DNA of 5,923 nt, taken from NCBI GenBank assembly GCA_031283905.1, contig JAITAW010000165.1:1-5923 (forward strand), written 5' to 3'. Under the pieces are notes generated by a model, which searched no databases, had not been told where the DNA came from, and was given only the letters and a program-made list of their open reading frames with translations. The DNA is from Treponema sp. GTDB lineage: Bacteria; Spirochaetota; Spirochaetia; Treponematales; Breznakiellaceae. Shown here one piece after another: positions 1-5,440 of the stretch (position 1 is the stretch's first letter; each line of letters opens with the position of its first letter). The translations under genes and the position numbers were made by a program.

Positions 1-467
1 ATCAAATGCCGTTCGCTGCCGGGAGAACTTATGGTCTCTTTTACGATCTGCGTATCTTTCGATGCGATTGCCGTTTCGATAATTTCTTTGATTTTCGCGG
101 ACTCGGCGCTACCGAAATAGCGCTCGCATACGTCAAAAACGCTTTTCCCCTCAATATCCGCTGGCGCTTTACCCATGGCCATTTCCCTGAAAAAATTGTG
201 GGTGTAATAGGCGACGTCTAATTCTTTGTCCAAAAGCAGGATGGTGTTTTTGCTGTATTTCAGCAACATGGTCATAAACTTTTCATGCCGGGACACTTCG
301 TTCCTGAGTGTCCCTACAACCGCATGCTGCGTAACATTTACGGCGCTAAACCGTTCAACCTGGGCCTGCGCGGCGGAGAGCTTCCGGTTTGTTTTTTTCA
401 GTTCCAGTCCAAGCCGCGCTATTTCGGCTTTAAGGACCGAGGGATCTTCAATATCAAGCTCAAACAC
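1..467 (-). CDS. Coiled-coil/PAS signalling protein, probably a sensor histidine kinase (N-terminal part; runs off the left edge)
   Basis: An uninterrupted minus-strand frame of 155 codons continues past the left edge. The likely start is GTG (465-467), 12 bases after the stop of the FIST gene, with an AGGAA about nine bases upstream; no in-frame start lies further upstream, because the preceding in-frame codon before GAACAACGTCCC is the FIST stop. Residues 9-40 and 50-70 are charged, leucine-rich and coiled-coil-like (LKKTNRKLSAAQAQVERF). Residues about 63-150 read as a PAS domain: NTILLLDKELDVAYYTHNFF, then IEGKSVFDV. This N-terminal style is common in spirochaete and clostridial histidine kinases and hybrid kinases. 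The kinase or other output domain lies outside the window, so the output type (HisKA/HATPase, SpoIIE or GGDEF) is not shown. It is last in a receiver-receiver-FIST-FIST run on the same strand, which supports a two-component role. Confidence 0.75.
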   Translation of the reverse strand, partial: MFELDIEDPSVLKAEIARLGLELKKTNRKLSAAQAQVERFSAVNVTQHAVVGTLRNEVSRHEKFMTMLLKYSKNTILLLDKELDVAYYTHNFFREMAMGKAPADIEGKSVFDVCERYFGSAESAKIKEIIETAIASKDTQIVKETISSPGSERHL

Positions 468-479
468 GGGACGTTGTTC

Positions 480-1406
480 CTAAAGTACGCATACAATCAC
501 CGAAAAATTTTGTAGATGGTTCGACACTTTTCCGTTTTCGAGAATACTCGGAAACACTTCCCCGCCGGAATAGACAAAAAACCAGGGAACCCGCGCACCG
601 ATAGCCGAAGCGGCCATGTCGAGATATTCCCTCCATCGCGGTCCCAAAATCCAAAAACGGGAACAGCAGGCATATATGAGAACGCCCCGGCTTTCCGCGG
701 ACTTGCTTTCCGCTATGCTTTCCAGTAATGTTCCCGTTGATTCCACAACGTCTCTGTCGTCAATGGAACAGAAAGATATTTCCGCGTTTTCCGGCACCAA
801 GCCGCTTATAGTCAAAGAACCGTTATCATGAACTTTCTGTGCGACGCGGAATACCTTTGACCCGTCCTTTTCGTGGATAAGTATAGGCATATTATGGACA
901 ACCGAAGCAGTCGAAAGGCCGATACTTTCAAGGTATTTGCTAATAGGTATCCCATTTATCGCATCAATGACGTTCAGTTTCGCGCCCGTAATTTTGGCGC
1001 ACTTTGCCTGGAGGGATTGTTCGGTAACCGCCACAGTGTAAAATTTCGGCTTTACATCGCCGTAAAACGCCAGCAGCGCCATTGACGATTCGTACGCTTT
1101 CCCCTCGTAGATGACCAAACTCATCCTGTCTTCACTCTCATTGGTAATAGGCATAGTTCCGAACAAGGGTACGTCCTCTCCGGACGCCTTGTCCAGTTCC
1201 GCGACAAAAACATCTCCCCCCTCTCCTTCTCCCTTGAGCAACGGGGGAAAGGCAAATAACAGCGAGGGTTTTACGTCAAAACTCGCGGTTACCTCTTTGT
1301 ATAACTCCGTTACGGGCTTTGCTATTTCGCTGGAATGTACCGCATCGCTTACGCCCGATGAAAAGCGGATGTCATCGCTGGTAAGCACCGTTACGGACAG
1401 CATCAT
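480..1406 (-). CDS. FIST-domain sensor copy 1, C-terminal piece (frameshifted gene)
   Basis: This 308-codon frame matches residues 80-387 of the intact FIST protein at 1712-2875, with about 82% identity counted by eye. It keeps the end of FIST_N and all of FIST_C: ITGAKLNVIDAINGIP opens the C domain, followed by GLVPENAEISFCS, the CCSRFWILG segment, VYSGGEVFPS and the HLQNFSVIVCVL end. FIST is a predicted small-ligand-sensing domain. The piece lost its N-terminal 79 residues to a one-base deletion upstream. Its first ATG overlaps the TGA that ends the N-terminal piece (TGATG), so reinitiation is possible, but no good Shine-Dalgarno of its own is visible. The simplest reading is a recent pseudogene or a sequencing error, since the protein is otherwise well conserved. 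The stop is TAG, and the following PAS gene lies in the same frame. Confidence 0.75.
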   Translation of the reverse strand: MMLSVTVLTSDDIRFSSGVSDAVHSSEIAKPVTELYKEVTASFDVKPSLLFAFPPLLKGEGEGGDVFVAELDKASGEDVPLFGTMPITNESEDRMSLVIYEGKAYESSMALLAFYGDVKPKFYTVAVTEQSLQAKCAKITGAKLNVIDAINGIPISKYLESIGLSTASVVHNMPILIHEKDGSKVFRVAQKVHDNGSLTISGLVPENAEISFCSIDDRDVVESTGTLLESIAESKSAESRGVLIYACCSRFWILGPRWREYLDMAASAIGARVPWFFVYSGGEVFPSILENGKVSNHLQNFSVIVCVL

Positions 1407-1642
1407 GTCGCCGATAGCGCCAAAGTCCCCAGTGCCAGTGTGGTTGTCCCGACGGTAGGGATGCCGAGCCGTTTGCGCAGTTCTTCCACCACGCCGGATT
1501 CGATAAATTCATAGTAACAATGAACCAGCGCCGCCGAATTCTTTAACAGATTCTTGTCCGGCCTAAGCTGTTCCAGCAGGCTCGAAACGGCGGCCTCCAC
1601 ATCATCAATCTCTTCGGTATATGCCGCCAAAACTTTAATCAT
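1403..1642 (-). CDS. FIST-domain sensor copy 1, N-terminal piece (frameshifted gene)
   Basis: The 79-codon frame aligns with the first part of the intact FIST copy: AYTEEIDDVEAAVSSLLEQL, then RPDKNLLKN, HCYYEFIESGVVEEL and KRLGIPTVGTTT. After the shared ALG it changes frame and stops after a few unrelated residues. The ATG start is well supported by AAGAGGAGA, whose GGAG lies six bases upstream. Reading one extra base in the G run near 1427-1430 restores GDFGAIGDMM, which matches GVSGVIGDMM in copy 2, so the two pieces were one gene of about 387 codons. Alone, this fragment would hold only the beginning of FIST_N and is unlikely to fold as a sensor. Confidence 0.7.
   Translation of the reverse strand: MIKVLAAYTEEIDDVEAAVSSLLEQLRPDKNLLKNSAALVHCYYEFIESGVVEELRKRLGIPTVGTTTLALGTLALSAT
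1427..1430 (-). other. Frameshift point in FIST copy 1 (one base missing from a G run)
   Basis: The minus strand reads CTGGGGACTTTGGCG here. The paralogue has 27 bases between its CTGGGG and the end of the shared GACATGATG, while this copy has 26. Adding one G gives CTG GGG GAC TTT GGC GCT ATC GGC GAC ATG ATG, which restores the frame. A short G run is a usual place for replication slippage and also for base-calling errors. Confidence 0.7.
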
Positions 1643-1654
1643 CGCTATCTCCTC

Positions 1655-1706
1655 TTGTTTGATTTCTCCTTTTCACCGGTTACCGTTTTTATATTTTCGA
1701 ACAATA
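1655..1706 (-). pseudogene. Remnant of a receiver gene 3' end and its flank, left by tandem duplication
   Basis: The 5' flank of FIST copy 1 aligns with the last codons and 3' flank of the receiver ending at 2910. The minus strand here reads GTATTGTTCGAAAATATAAA and then AACGGTAACCGG; the receiver has CTATTGATCGAAAAGATAAA and then AACGGTAATCGG. Both continue into a near-identical CAAACAAGAGGAGA before a FIST start. Only about the last dozen receiver codons remain, and TAA codons interrupt them. This shows that the duplicated unit spanned a receiver end plus FIST and that the rest of the receiver was lost here. It has no coding capacity. Confidence 0.65.
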
Positions 1707-1711
1707 CGTCT

Positions 1712-2875
1712 CTAAAGCACGCATACAATCACCGAAAAATTTTGCAAATGATTCGACACTTTTCCGTTTTTGAGAATACTTGGAAACACTTCCCCGCCGG
1801 AATAGACAAAAAGCCAGGGAACCCGCGTACCGATAACTGAAGCGGCTCTGCCGGATTCTTCCCTCCATCGTGGGCCCAAAATCCAAAAACGGGAACAGCA
1901 GACATATAAGAGAATACCCCTGCTTTTCGCCGCCTTGCTTTCCATTATGCGTTCCAGTAATGTTCCCGTTGATTCCACAACGTCTCTGTCGTTGATGGAA
2001 CAGAAAGATATTTCCGCGTTTTCCGGCACCAAGCCGGTTATGCTCAGAGAACCATCATCATGAACCTTTAGCCCGGTGCGAAATACTCTTGACCCGCCCT
2101 CCTCATGGAGAAGCAGGGGCATATTATAGGGAACCGAAGCAGGCGGAAGGCCGATACTTTCAAGGTATTTGTCAACAGGCATCTCGTTTATCGTTTCAAT
2201 GACGTTCAGTTTCGCGCCCGTAATTTTGGCGCGCTTTGCCTGGAGGGATTGTTCGGTAACCGCCACGGTGTAAAATTCCGGCCTCACATCGCCGTAAAAC
2301 GCCAGCAGCGCCATTGACGACTCGTACGCTTTCCCTCCGCAGATGACCACGCTCATCCTTTCCCCGCTTGCGTTGGTAACGGGCAGGGTTCCGAACAGGG
2401 GTACGTCCCCTCCGGACGCCTTGTCCAGTTCCGCGACAAAAACATCTCCCCCCTCTCCTTCTCCCTTGAGTAGCGGGAAAAAGGCAAATAACAGCGCGGG
2501 TTTTACGTCAAAACCCTCGGTTACCTCTTTGTACAGATCCGTTACAGGCTTTGCGATTTCGCCGGAATGTACCGCATCGCTTACGCCCGATGAAAAGCGG
2601 ATGTCATCGCTGGTAAACACCGTTACGGACAGCATCATGTCCCCGATAACGCCTGAAACCCCCAGCGCCGTTGTGGTTGTCCCGACGGTAGGGATGCCGA
2701 GCCGTTTGTGCAGTTCTTCCACCACACCGGATTCGACAAATTCAAAGTAGCAGTGAACCAGAGCCACGGAATACTTTAACAGATTCTTGTCCGGCCTAAG
2801 CTGTTTCAGCAGGCTTGAAATCGCGGCTTTTACATCATCGATCTCTTCGGTATACGCACTCAGAATTGTAATCAT
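1712..2875 (-). CDS. FIST-domain sensor protein (FIST_N + FIST_C), intact copy 2
   Basis: This 387-residue protein has the usual length of a stand-alone FIST protein, with no signal peptide or membrane segment, so it should be cytoplasmic. FIST_N spans about residues 30-215 and FIST_C about 217-368. Signature stretches are IPTVGTTTTALG (61-72), ITGAKLNVIETINEMPVDKY (218-237), GLVPENAEISFCS (281-293), CCSRFWILG (326-334, where many relatives have SCAGR), VYSGGEVFP (357-365) and HLQNFS (376-381, the usual hN.T motif). FIST domains are predicted to bind small ligands; NosP-type members bind haem and NO, but nothing here proves the ligand. The ATG lies 34 bases after the receiver stop, so the two are probably cotranscribed. 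Its AAGAGGAGA is 13 bases from the ATG, seven more than in copy 1, which may weaken translation. Confidence 0.88.
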   Translation of the reverse strand: MITILSAYTEEIDDVKAAISSLLKQLRPDKNLLKYSVALVHCYFEFVESGVVEELHKRLGIPTVGTTTTALGVSGVIGDMMLSVTVFTSDDIRFSSGVSDAVHSGEIAKPVTDLYKEVTEGFDVKPALLFAFFPLLKGEGEGGDVFVAELDKASGGDVPLFGTLPVTNASGERMSVVICGGKAYESSMALLAFYGDVRPEFYTVAVTEQSLQAKRAKITGAKLNVIETINEMPVDKYLESIGLPPASVPYNMPLLLHEEGGSRVFRTGLKVHDDGSLSITGLVPENAEISFCSINDRDVVESTGTLLERIMESKAAKSRGILLYVCCSRFWILGPRWREESGRAASVIGTRVPWLFVYSGGEVFPSILKNGKVSNHLQNFSVIVCVL

Positions 2876-2909
2876 ACCTATCTTCTCTCTCCTCTTGTTT
2901 GACTTTTCC

Positions 2910-3272
2910 TTATTCGCCGATTACCGTTTTTATCTTTTCGATCAATAGCTTTTTTTCAATCGGCTTTTTTATATAGCCGCTCGGGCTGAGATGGGCGGCC
3001 TTGTTCACAATATTAAAACTGGATTCGGAAGACATAAAGATGACAGGAGGATTGTTGTACCAGCTTTGCTCCCGCATATACTGAAGAAATTCTATGCCGT
3101 TCATACCGAGCAACAGAATGTCAAGCAAAATAAGATCAAAGTTGTTTGTATGCAGCATCGAGATTGCCCTTGCCGTATTTTTTGCCGCATAGATTTCGTA
3201 TTTACGGTAAAGGAAGTCCTCAATAATATCAATGACCTCCGTCTGATCGTCAATCACCAGAATCTTTTTCAT
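2910..3272 (-). CDS. Stand-alone response regulator receiver (CheY-like), receiver 1
   Basis: The 120-residue protein is a single receiver domain with no output domain. It begins MKKILVIDDQ with the acidic pair at D8-D9. The predicted phosphoacceptor is D51 in LILLDILLLG, the switch Ser is around S81 in VIFMSSES, and the conserved Lys-Pro is K103-P104 in GYIKKPIEKK. The ATG at 3270-3272 is preceded by AGAAGGG four bases away. A longer in-frame reading to a GTG at 3374 is rejected because its extra residues are not conserved in the paralogue and it crosses the promoter. About 86% identical to receiver 2. It is unusual in having Leu where the highly conserved Pro follows the phospho-site (DILLL against DILLP), due to one base (CTC for CCC). 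It lies just upstream of FIST copy 2. A role in phosphotransfer or protein interaction with the kinase downstream is inferred. Confidence 0.88.
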   Translation of the reverse strand: MKKILVIDDQTEVIDIIEDFLYRKYEIYAAKNTARAISMLHTNNFDLILLDILLLGMNGIEFLQYMREQSWYNNPPVIFMSSESSFNIVNKAAHLSPSGYIKKPIEKKLLIEKIKTVIGE

Positions 3273-3338
3273 AATACCCTTCTTTAGTATGCAACCGCAT
3301 GCCCGTAGCGCGCTTTGAACAAACCGCCTCCAAAGATT

Positions 3339-3367
3339 ACTATATAGAGACGCGTCCATTTGGTCAA
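3339..3367 (-). promoter_or_regulatory. Sigma70-type promoter of receiver 1
   Basis: On the minus strand TTGACC (3362-3367) and TATAGT (3339-3344) are separated by 17 bases. The TGA stop of receiver 2 (3364-3366) lies inside the -35 box. The matching place before receiver 2 has the same arrangement, and this conservation supports the call. The predicted transcription start is near 3332, just before a GGAGG. It should drive receiver 1 and FIST copy 2, and perhaps the genes beyond. Confidence 0.7.
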
Positions 3368-3729
3368 TACCCACCGATTACCGCCTGTATCTTTTCGAGC
3401 AATAACTCTTTTTCGATAGGCTTTTTTATATAGCCATCCGGGCTGAGATGAGCAGCCTGGTTAACAATTTTAAAACTGGATTCGGAAGACATGAAGATGA
3501 CGGGGGTATTGTCGTACCAGCTTTGCTCTCGTGTATACTGAAGAAATTCCATGCCGTTCATACCGGGCAACAAAATATCAAGCAAAATAAGATCAAAGTT
3601 GTTTGTACGCAGCATTGAGATTGCCCTTGCCGTGGTTTTTGCCGCGTAGATTTCGTACTTACGGTAAAGGAATTCCTCAATAATATCAATGACCTCCACC
3701 TGATCGTCAATCACCAGAATTTTTTTCAT
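3364..3729 (-). CDS. Stand-alone response regulator receiver (CheY-like), receiver 2
   Basis: The 121-residue single receiver domain has the acidic pair D8-D9 in KKILVIDDQ, phosphoacceptor D51 in LLDILLPGMNG with the canonical Pro, S81 in VIFMSSES and K103-P104 in GYIKKPIEKE. All key catalytic positions are present, so it should accept phosphate from a histidine kinase. There is no DNA-binding or enzymatic output domain. The ATG at 3727-3729 has only a weak AAAGAAAG upstream; it is chosen because MKKILVIDDQ is shared with receiver 1 and any longer N-terminal extension is not conserved. The gene has its own promoter at 3811-3839. The stop codon lies in the -35 box of the next promoter. It is probably the parent or sister of receiver 1 by tandem duplication. 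Confidence 0.9.
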   Translation of the reverse strand: MKKILVIDDQVEVIDIIEEFLYRKYEIYAAKTTARAISMLRTNNFDLILLDILLPGMNGMEFLQYTREQSWYDNTPVIFMSSESSFKIVNQAAHLSPDGYIKKPIEKELLLEKIQAVIGGY

Positions 3730-3810
3730 AAAACTTTCTTTGTATGTAATCGCAAGACAGTAGCATACTTTGAATAAACTGCCTACGGTACATCTTGCCT
3801 CCAAAGATTT

Positions 3811-3839
3811 ACTATAAGAGGTACGTCCATTTGTGTCAA
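3811..3839 (-). promoter_or_regulatory. Sigma70-type promoter of receiver 2
   Basis: A perfect TTGACA (3834-3839) and TATAGT (3811-3816) stand 17 bases apart on the minus strand. The -35 box overlaps the old stop codon of the receiver fragment upstream (TAT TGA CA), as in the promoter of receiver 1. The predicted start is near 3804, one or two bases before GGAGG (3798-3802). This is the strongest promoter-like sequence in the cluster. Confidence 0.75.
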
Positions 3840-3953
3840 TACTCGTTGATTATCGCTTTATTTTTTCGATCGGTAGATCTTTTCCGATAGGCTTTCTATA
3901 ATAGCCCTCCGGGTCGAGATGAGTAGCCTGGTTACCAATTTTAAAACCGGAGA
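3836..3953 (-). pseudogene. Truncated third receiver gene (3' part only)
   Basis: The minus strand translates as FKIGNQATHLDPEGYYRKPI followed by GKDLPIEKIKR and a stop. It aligns with receiver 2 FKIVNQAAHLSPDGYIKKPI and the sequence after it, corresponding to about residues 86 to the end. A one-base deletion near the end (ATAAAGCGATAATC against ATACAGGCGGTAATC) shifts the frame before the old TAT TGA. Homology to the receivers stops abruptly near 3953, where the IS110-type sequence begins, so insertion or deletion removed the first 85 or so codons. It is not functional, but its 3' end still supplies the -35 box of the receiver 2 promoter. Confidence 0.75.
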
Positions 3954-4546
3954 GGAATTCTTGAAAAAGGCTGCGTTATGTCGGAAAGCAGGGCATGAAA
4001 TGGGCGTGGACGAGGAATCAACGGGGAACTTCAAAAGCAAAAAAAGGCGGAAGCCGGCGTTTAACGCCTTCAAGAATCTAGTCCAGTCGCTGTTTAACAC
4101 GATAATAAAAGAATTTGAGAAAAGCGCCAAGGCGGGGGAAGAGGCGAGGAAACTGGCGTTCGGGGACAAGATGGTTCAGTTATTAATGACGATACCTGGT
4201 TGCAGGGGGGGGGGGGGGGTAGTACGGTACTCCACGGGAGCATAACGAAACGCGGGTCTGCGGAATTACGGATGGCGCTCTTACAGGTAGTTATGGGGAA
4301 GAGGCGTCTTAGAGCGCAAACGCCGGACTGTCGGTTAACGCTGCGGTATGAAGCAAAGAAAAAGAGCAAAGGCATCGGCAGTACCATACCAGTGGGCAGG
4401 CCGGAAGGTAGGAGTAATAATATGGCATATGTTGAGTGATATGGAAAGTATTTGACGTATCATTAATGGTAGACAAAATGATGAAGAAAGCGGATGCCAT
4501 GAGTAAAACCGCGTTCCCTGTCGCAAGCGGCATACGCAAAAGATAA
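3954..4546 (+). mobile_element. Degenerate IS110-family transposase remnant
   Basis: Read across shifting frames, the plus strand holds pieces of an IS110-type transposase. The first frame (to about 4204) has FLKKAALCRKAGHEMG and ends in QLLMTIPG, the family's TIPG motif. A second frame has GSITKRGSAELRMALLQ and LRYEAKKKSKG, typical of the C-terminal Transposase_20 region. A third has VIIWHMLSD (about 4409-4435). A fourth has FDVSLMVDKMMKKADAMSK and ends at the TAA at 4544-4546. The whole N-terminal DEDD catalytic half is absent. Normally 60 or more residues separate TIPG from ITKRG; here only about 20 codons remain, made partly of a G15 run. The element cannot be active. The open frame that begins at 3919 takes its first residues from antisense of the receiver fragment, so that start is accidental. 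The right end of the element is not resolved and may lie near 4600. Confidence 0.7.
4205..4219. repeat. Poly-G homopolymer, 15 bases
   Basis: Fifteen consecutive G residues lie between the TIPG-coding part and the ITKRGSAELR-coding part of the IS110 remnant, exactly where the reading frame changes and where 45 or more transposase residues are missing. It may be an expanded slippage tract in a dead gene, or an artefact of sequencing or assembly joining two ends. Confidence 0.9.
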
Positions 4547-4623
4547 CGAAAGTTTAAAAAAGAAACTCCCCAATGGGGGAAATACATCCCTGAAAAGACG
4601 TGAGAGTAAATCTGAGTTGGAAA

Positions 4624-4641
4624 AAACGAACAGGTTCGTTT
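4624..4641. repeat. Short near-palindrome AAACGAAC-AG-GTTCGTTT
   Basis: Eight-base arms surround a two-base centre. With a three-base bulge the pairing extends outward to TTGGAAA and TTTCCAA (4617-4645). It lies between the transposase remnant and the 3' end of the DUF2147 gene. It could be an operator-like site, the remains of an insertion-sequence end or a weak convergent terminator. It is not GC-rich and has no following T run, so it is not called a terminator. Nothing else is seen between about 4600 and 4809. Confidence 0.45.
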
Positions 4642-4809
4642 CCAAATTCAATAGCTCTTTTGGTTAAGCGCCAATCTCCAGTTTCTAACCGGCATCCTCC
4701 ATCTCCGGCGCATTCCATATCGCCAAATACACTGTATCGTATATAACCCGTCCGCCCCGTCTTCTCTTGACGCATACCAAAATCATCCGCGCCGTTCGCG
4801 CCTTCACGC

Positions 4810-5325
4810 TTATCTCAAAGCCGCCGCTTCGGGTTGCGTAGTCTTTCTCCAAAACTGGCTGCGCCCAATGCCAAGCCCGATCTCCCCTCTCATTTCCAGG
4901 GTATCGGTTTTGTATTTGCCGCCGTCCGCCTTGTGGTACACGATCTTACACTTGTACATTTTACCGTCTTCCGGATTGATGATGTTGCCACCCGACCACT
5001 GCCCTTCTTTCTCCCGGTGCAGACCAAAAATCCACGGCGTTCCCACCACACGCATCCGATTCACAGCGCCGCTAACCGGAAAACCCTTGTAACTCTCCTT
5101 ACATACCTCCGCGAGTTGCGTTTGCGGAAAGTCCGCGACCGAGAGCATTTTTCCGCATAAAAGCCCGTCTTTTTCCAGATAAATCTCCCACCCCGCCGTT
5201 GTTTTTCCGGTTCTTTCATCAACACTAAGCCAGAACCCTTCCGCCGGATCTTCCGCCGGACTTTCCGCGACACACAAACCCGCGCTTAAAAGCGCCAAAC
5301 ATGCCATAAAAAACAGCTTTCTCAA
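4810..5325 (-). CDS. DUF2147-family secreted protein
   Basis: A 171-residue protein with an N-terminal signal peptide (MRKLFFMACLALLSAGLCVA, probable cut before ESPAED) followed by a single DUF2147 domain. Family features are EGFWLSVDERTGK (29-41), KESYKGFPVSGAVN (76-89), GNIINPEDGKMYKCK (113-127), LEMRGEIGLGIGRSQFWRK (143-161). The family is exported and small, and its biochemical role is unknown to me. The start is TTG at 5323-5325, chosen because AGGGAGA lies about six bases upstream and it gives the charged signal-peptide n-region; the internal ATG at codon 7 has neither. AGLC resembles a relaxed spirochaetal lipobox, but Leu before Cys makes lipoprotein processing less likely. A perfect TTGACA at 5376-5381 lies upstream without a good -10. 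It is separated from the signalling cluster by the IS remnant and is probably unrelated to it. Confidence 0.87.
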   Translation of the reverse strand: MRKLFFMACLALLSAGLCVAESPAEDPAEGFWLSVDERTGKTTAGWEIYLEKDGLLCGKMLSVADFPQTQLAEVCKESYKGFPVSGAVNRMRVVGTPWIFGLHREKEGQWSGGNIINPEDGKMYKCKIVYHKADGGKYKTDTLEMRGEIGLGIGRSQFWRKTTQPEAAALR

Positions 5326-5400
5326 TCTCTTTCTCCCTAATAAAAAATATTGAAAACAAGCGAATATCCGCGTTGTGTCAAAGCTTTGAATATTGAACCC

Positions 5401-5427
5401 TTTCCAAAACCCGGTTGGTTTTGGAAA
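5401..5427. repeat. Perfect 11-bp hairpin TTTCCAAAACC / GGTTTTGGAAA
   Basis: Arms 5401-5411 and 5417-5427 pair perfectly around the five-base loop CGGTT. It lies 76 bases upstream of the DUF2147 start, between that gene and the palindrome-rich stretch. It lacks a clean T run on either side, so it is a poor intrinsic terminator; an mRNA leader structure, operator or repeat end are alternatives. Confidence 0.6.
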
Positions 5428-5440
5428 AACCTTTATTCGC

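Larger units (their letters stand above)
480..3953 (-). repeat. Tandem receiver/FIST paralogue array
   Basis: Two FIST copies and three receiver copies (two intact, one fragment), plus a receiver-tail remnant, form one head-to-tail array. Shared flanks show how the units are bounded. The receiver leaders share GTATTGAC, the TATAGTAA box and TCTTTGGAGGC. The FIST leaders share the receiver 3' end and CAAACAAGAGGAGA. FIST copy 1 and the third receiver are decaying. Confidence 0.75.

Noticed and set aside
226..483. Plus-strand frames at 6-515
   Set aside because: They are shadows of the minus-strand coiled-coil/PAS frame, which has clear domain motifs and runs open to the window edge.
1111..1458. 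Long plus-strand frames opposite the FIST genes (also 2343-2750)
   Set aside because: They mirror a well-conserved FIST coding frame, recur at the same position in both copies because the DNA is duplicated, and have no family resemblance.
3273..3374. Extension of receiver 1 upstream to a GTG, adding 34 residues
   Set aside because: The added residues are not conserved in receiver 2, the extension crosses the promoter, and MKKILVIDDQ with AGAAGGG four bases upstream is the shared start.
3730..3804. Extension of receiver 2 upstream to a TTG, adding 25 residues
   Set aside because: The extra residues do not match the extension of receiver 1 although the DNA leaders are similar, so this stretch is not under coding selection.
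4554..4775. Minus-strand frame containing CRLETGDWRLT
   Set aside because: It has low-complexity character, no ribosome site, no family match, and overlaps the IS remnant.
4789..4801. GCGC-CGTTC-GCGC hairpin just after the DUF2147 stop as a terminator
   Set aside because: The stem has only four pairs and the nearest T run is short and several bases away; too weak to call.
5353..5381. Promoter for DUF2147 with a perfect TTGACA at 5376-5381
   Set aside because: No acceptable -10 lies 16-18 bases downstream; the best is TGTTTT, matching only three of six positions.
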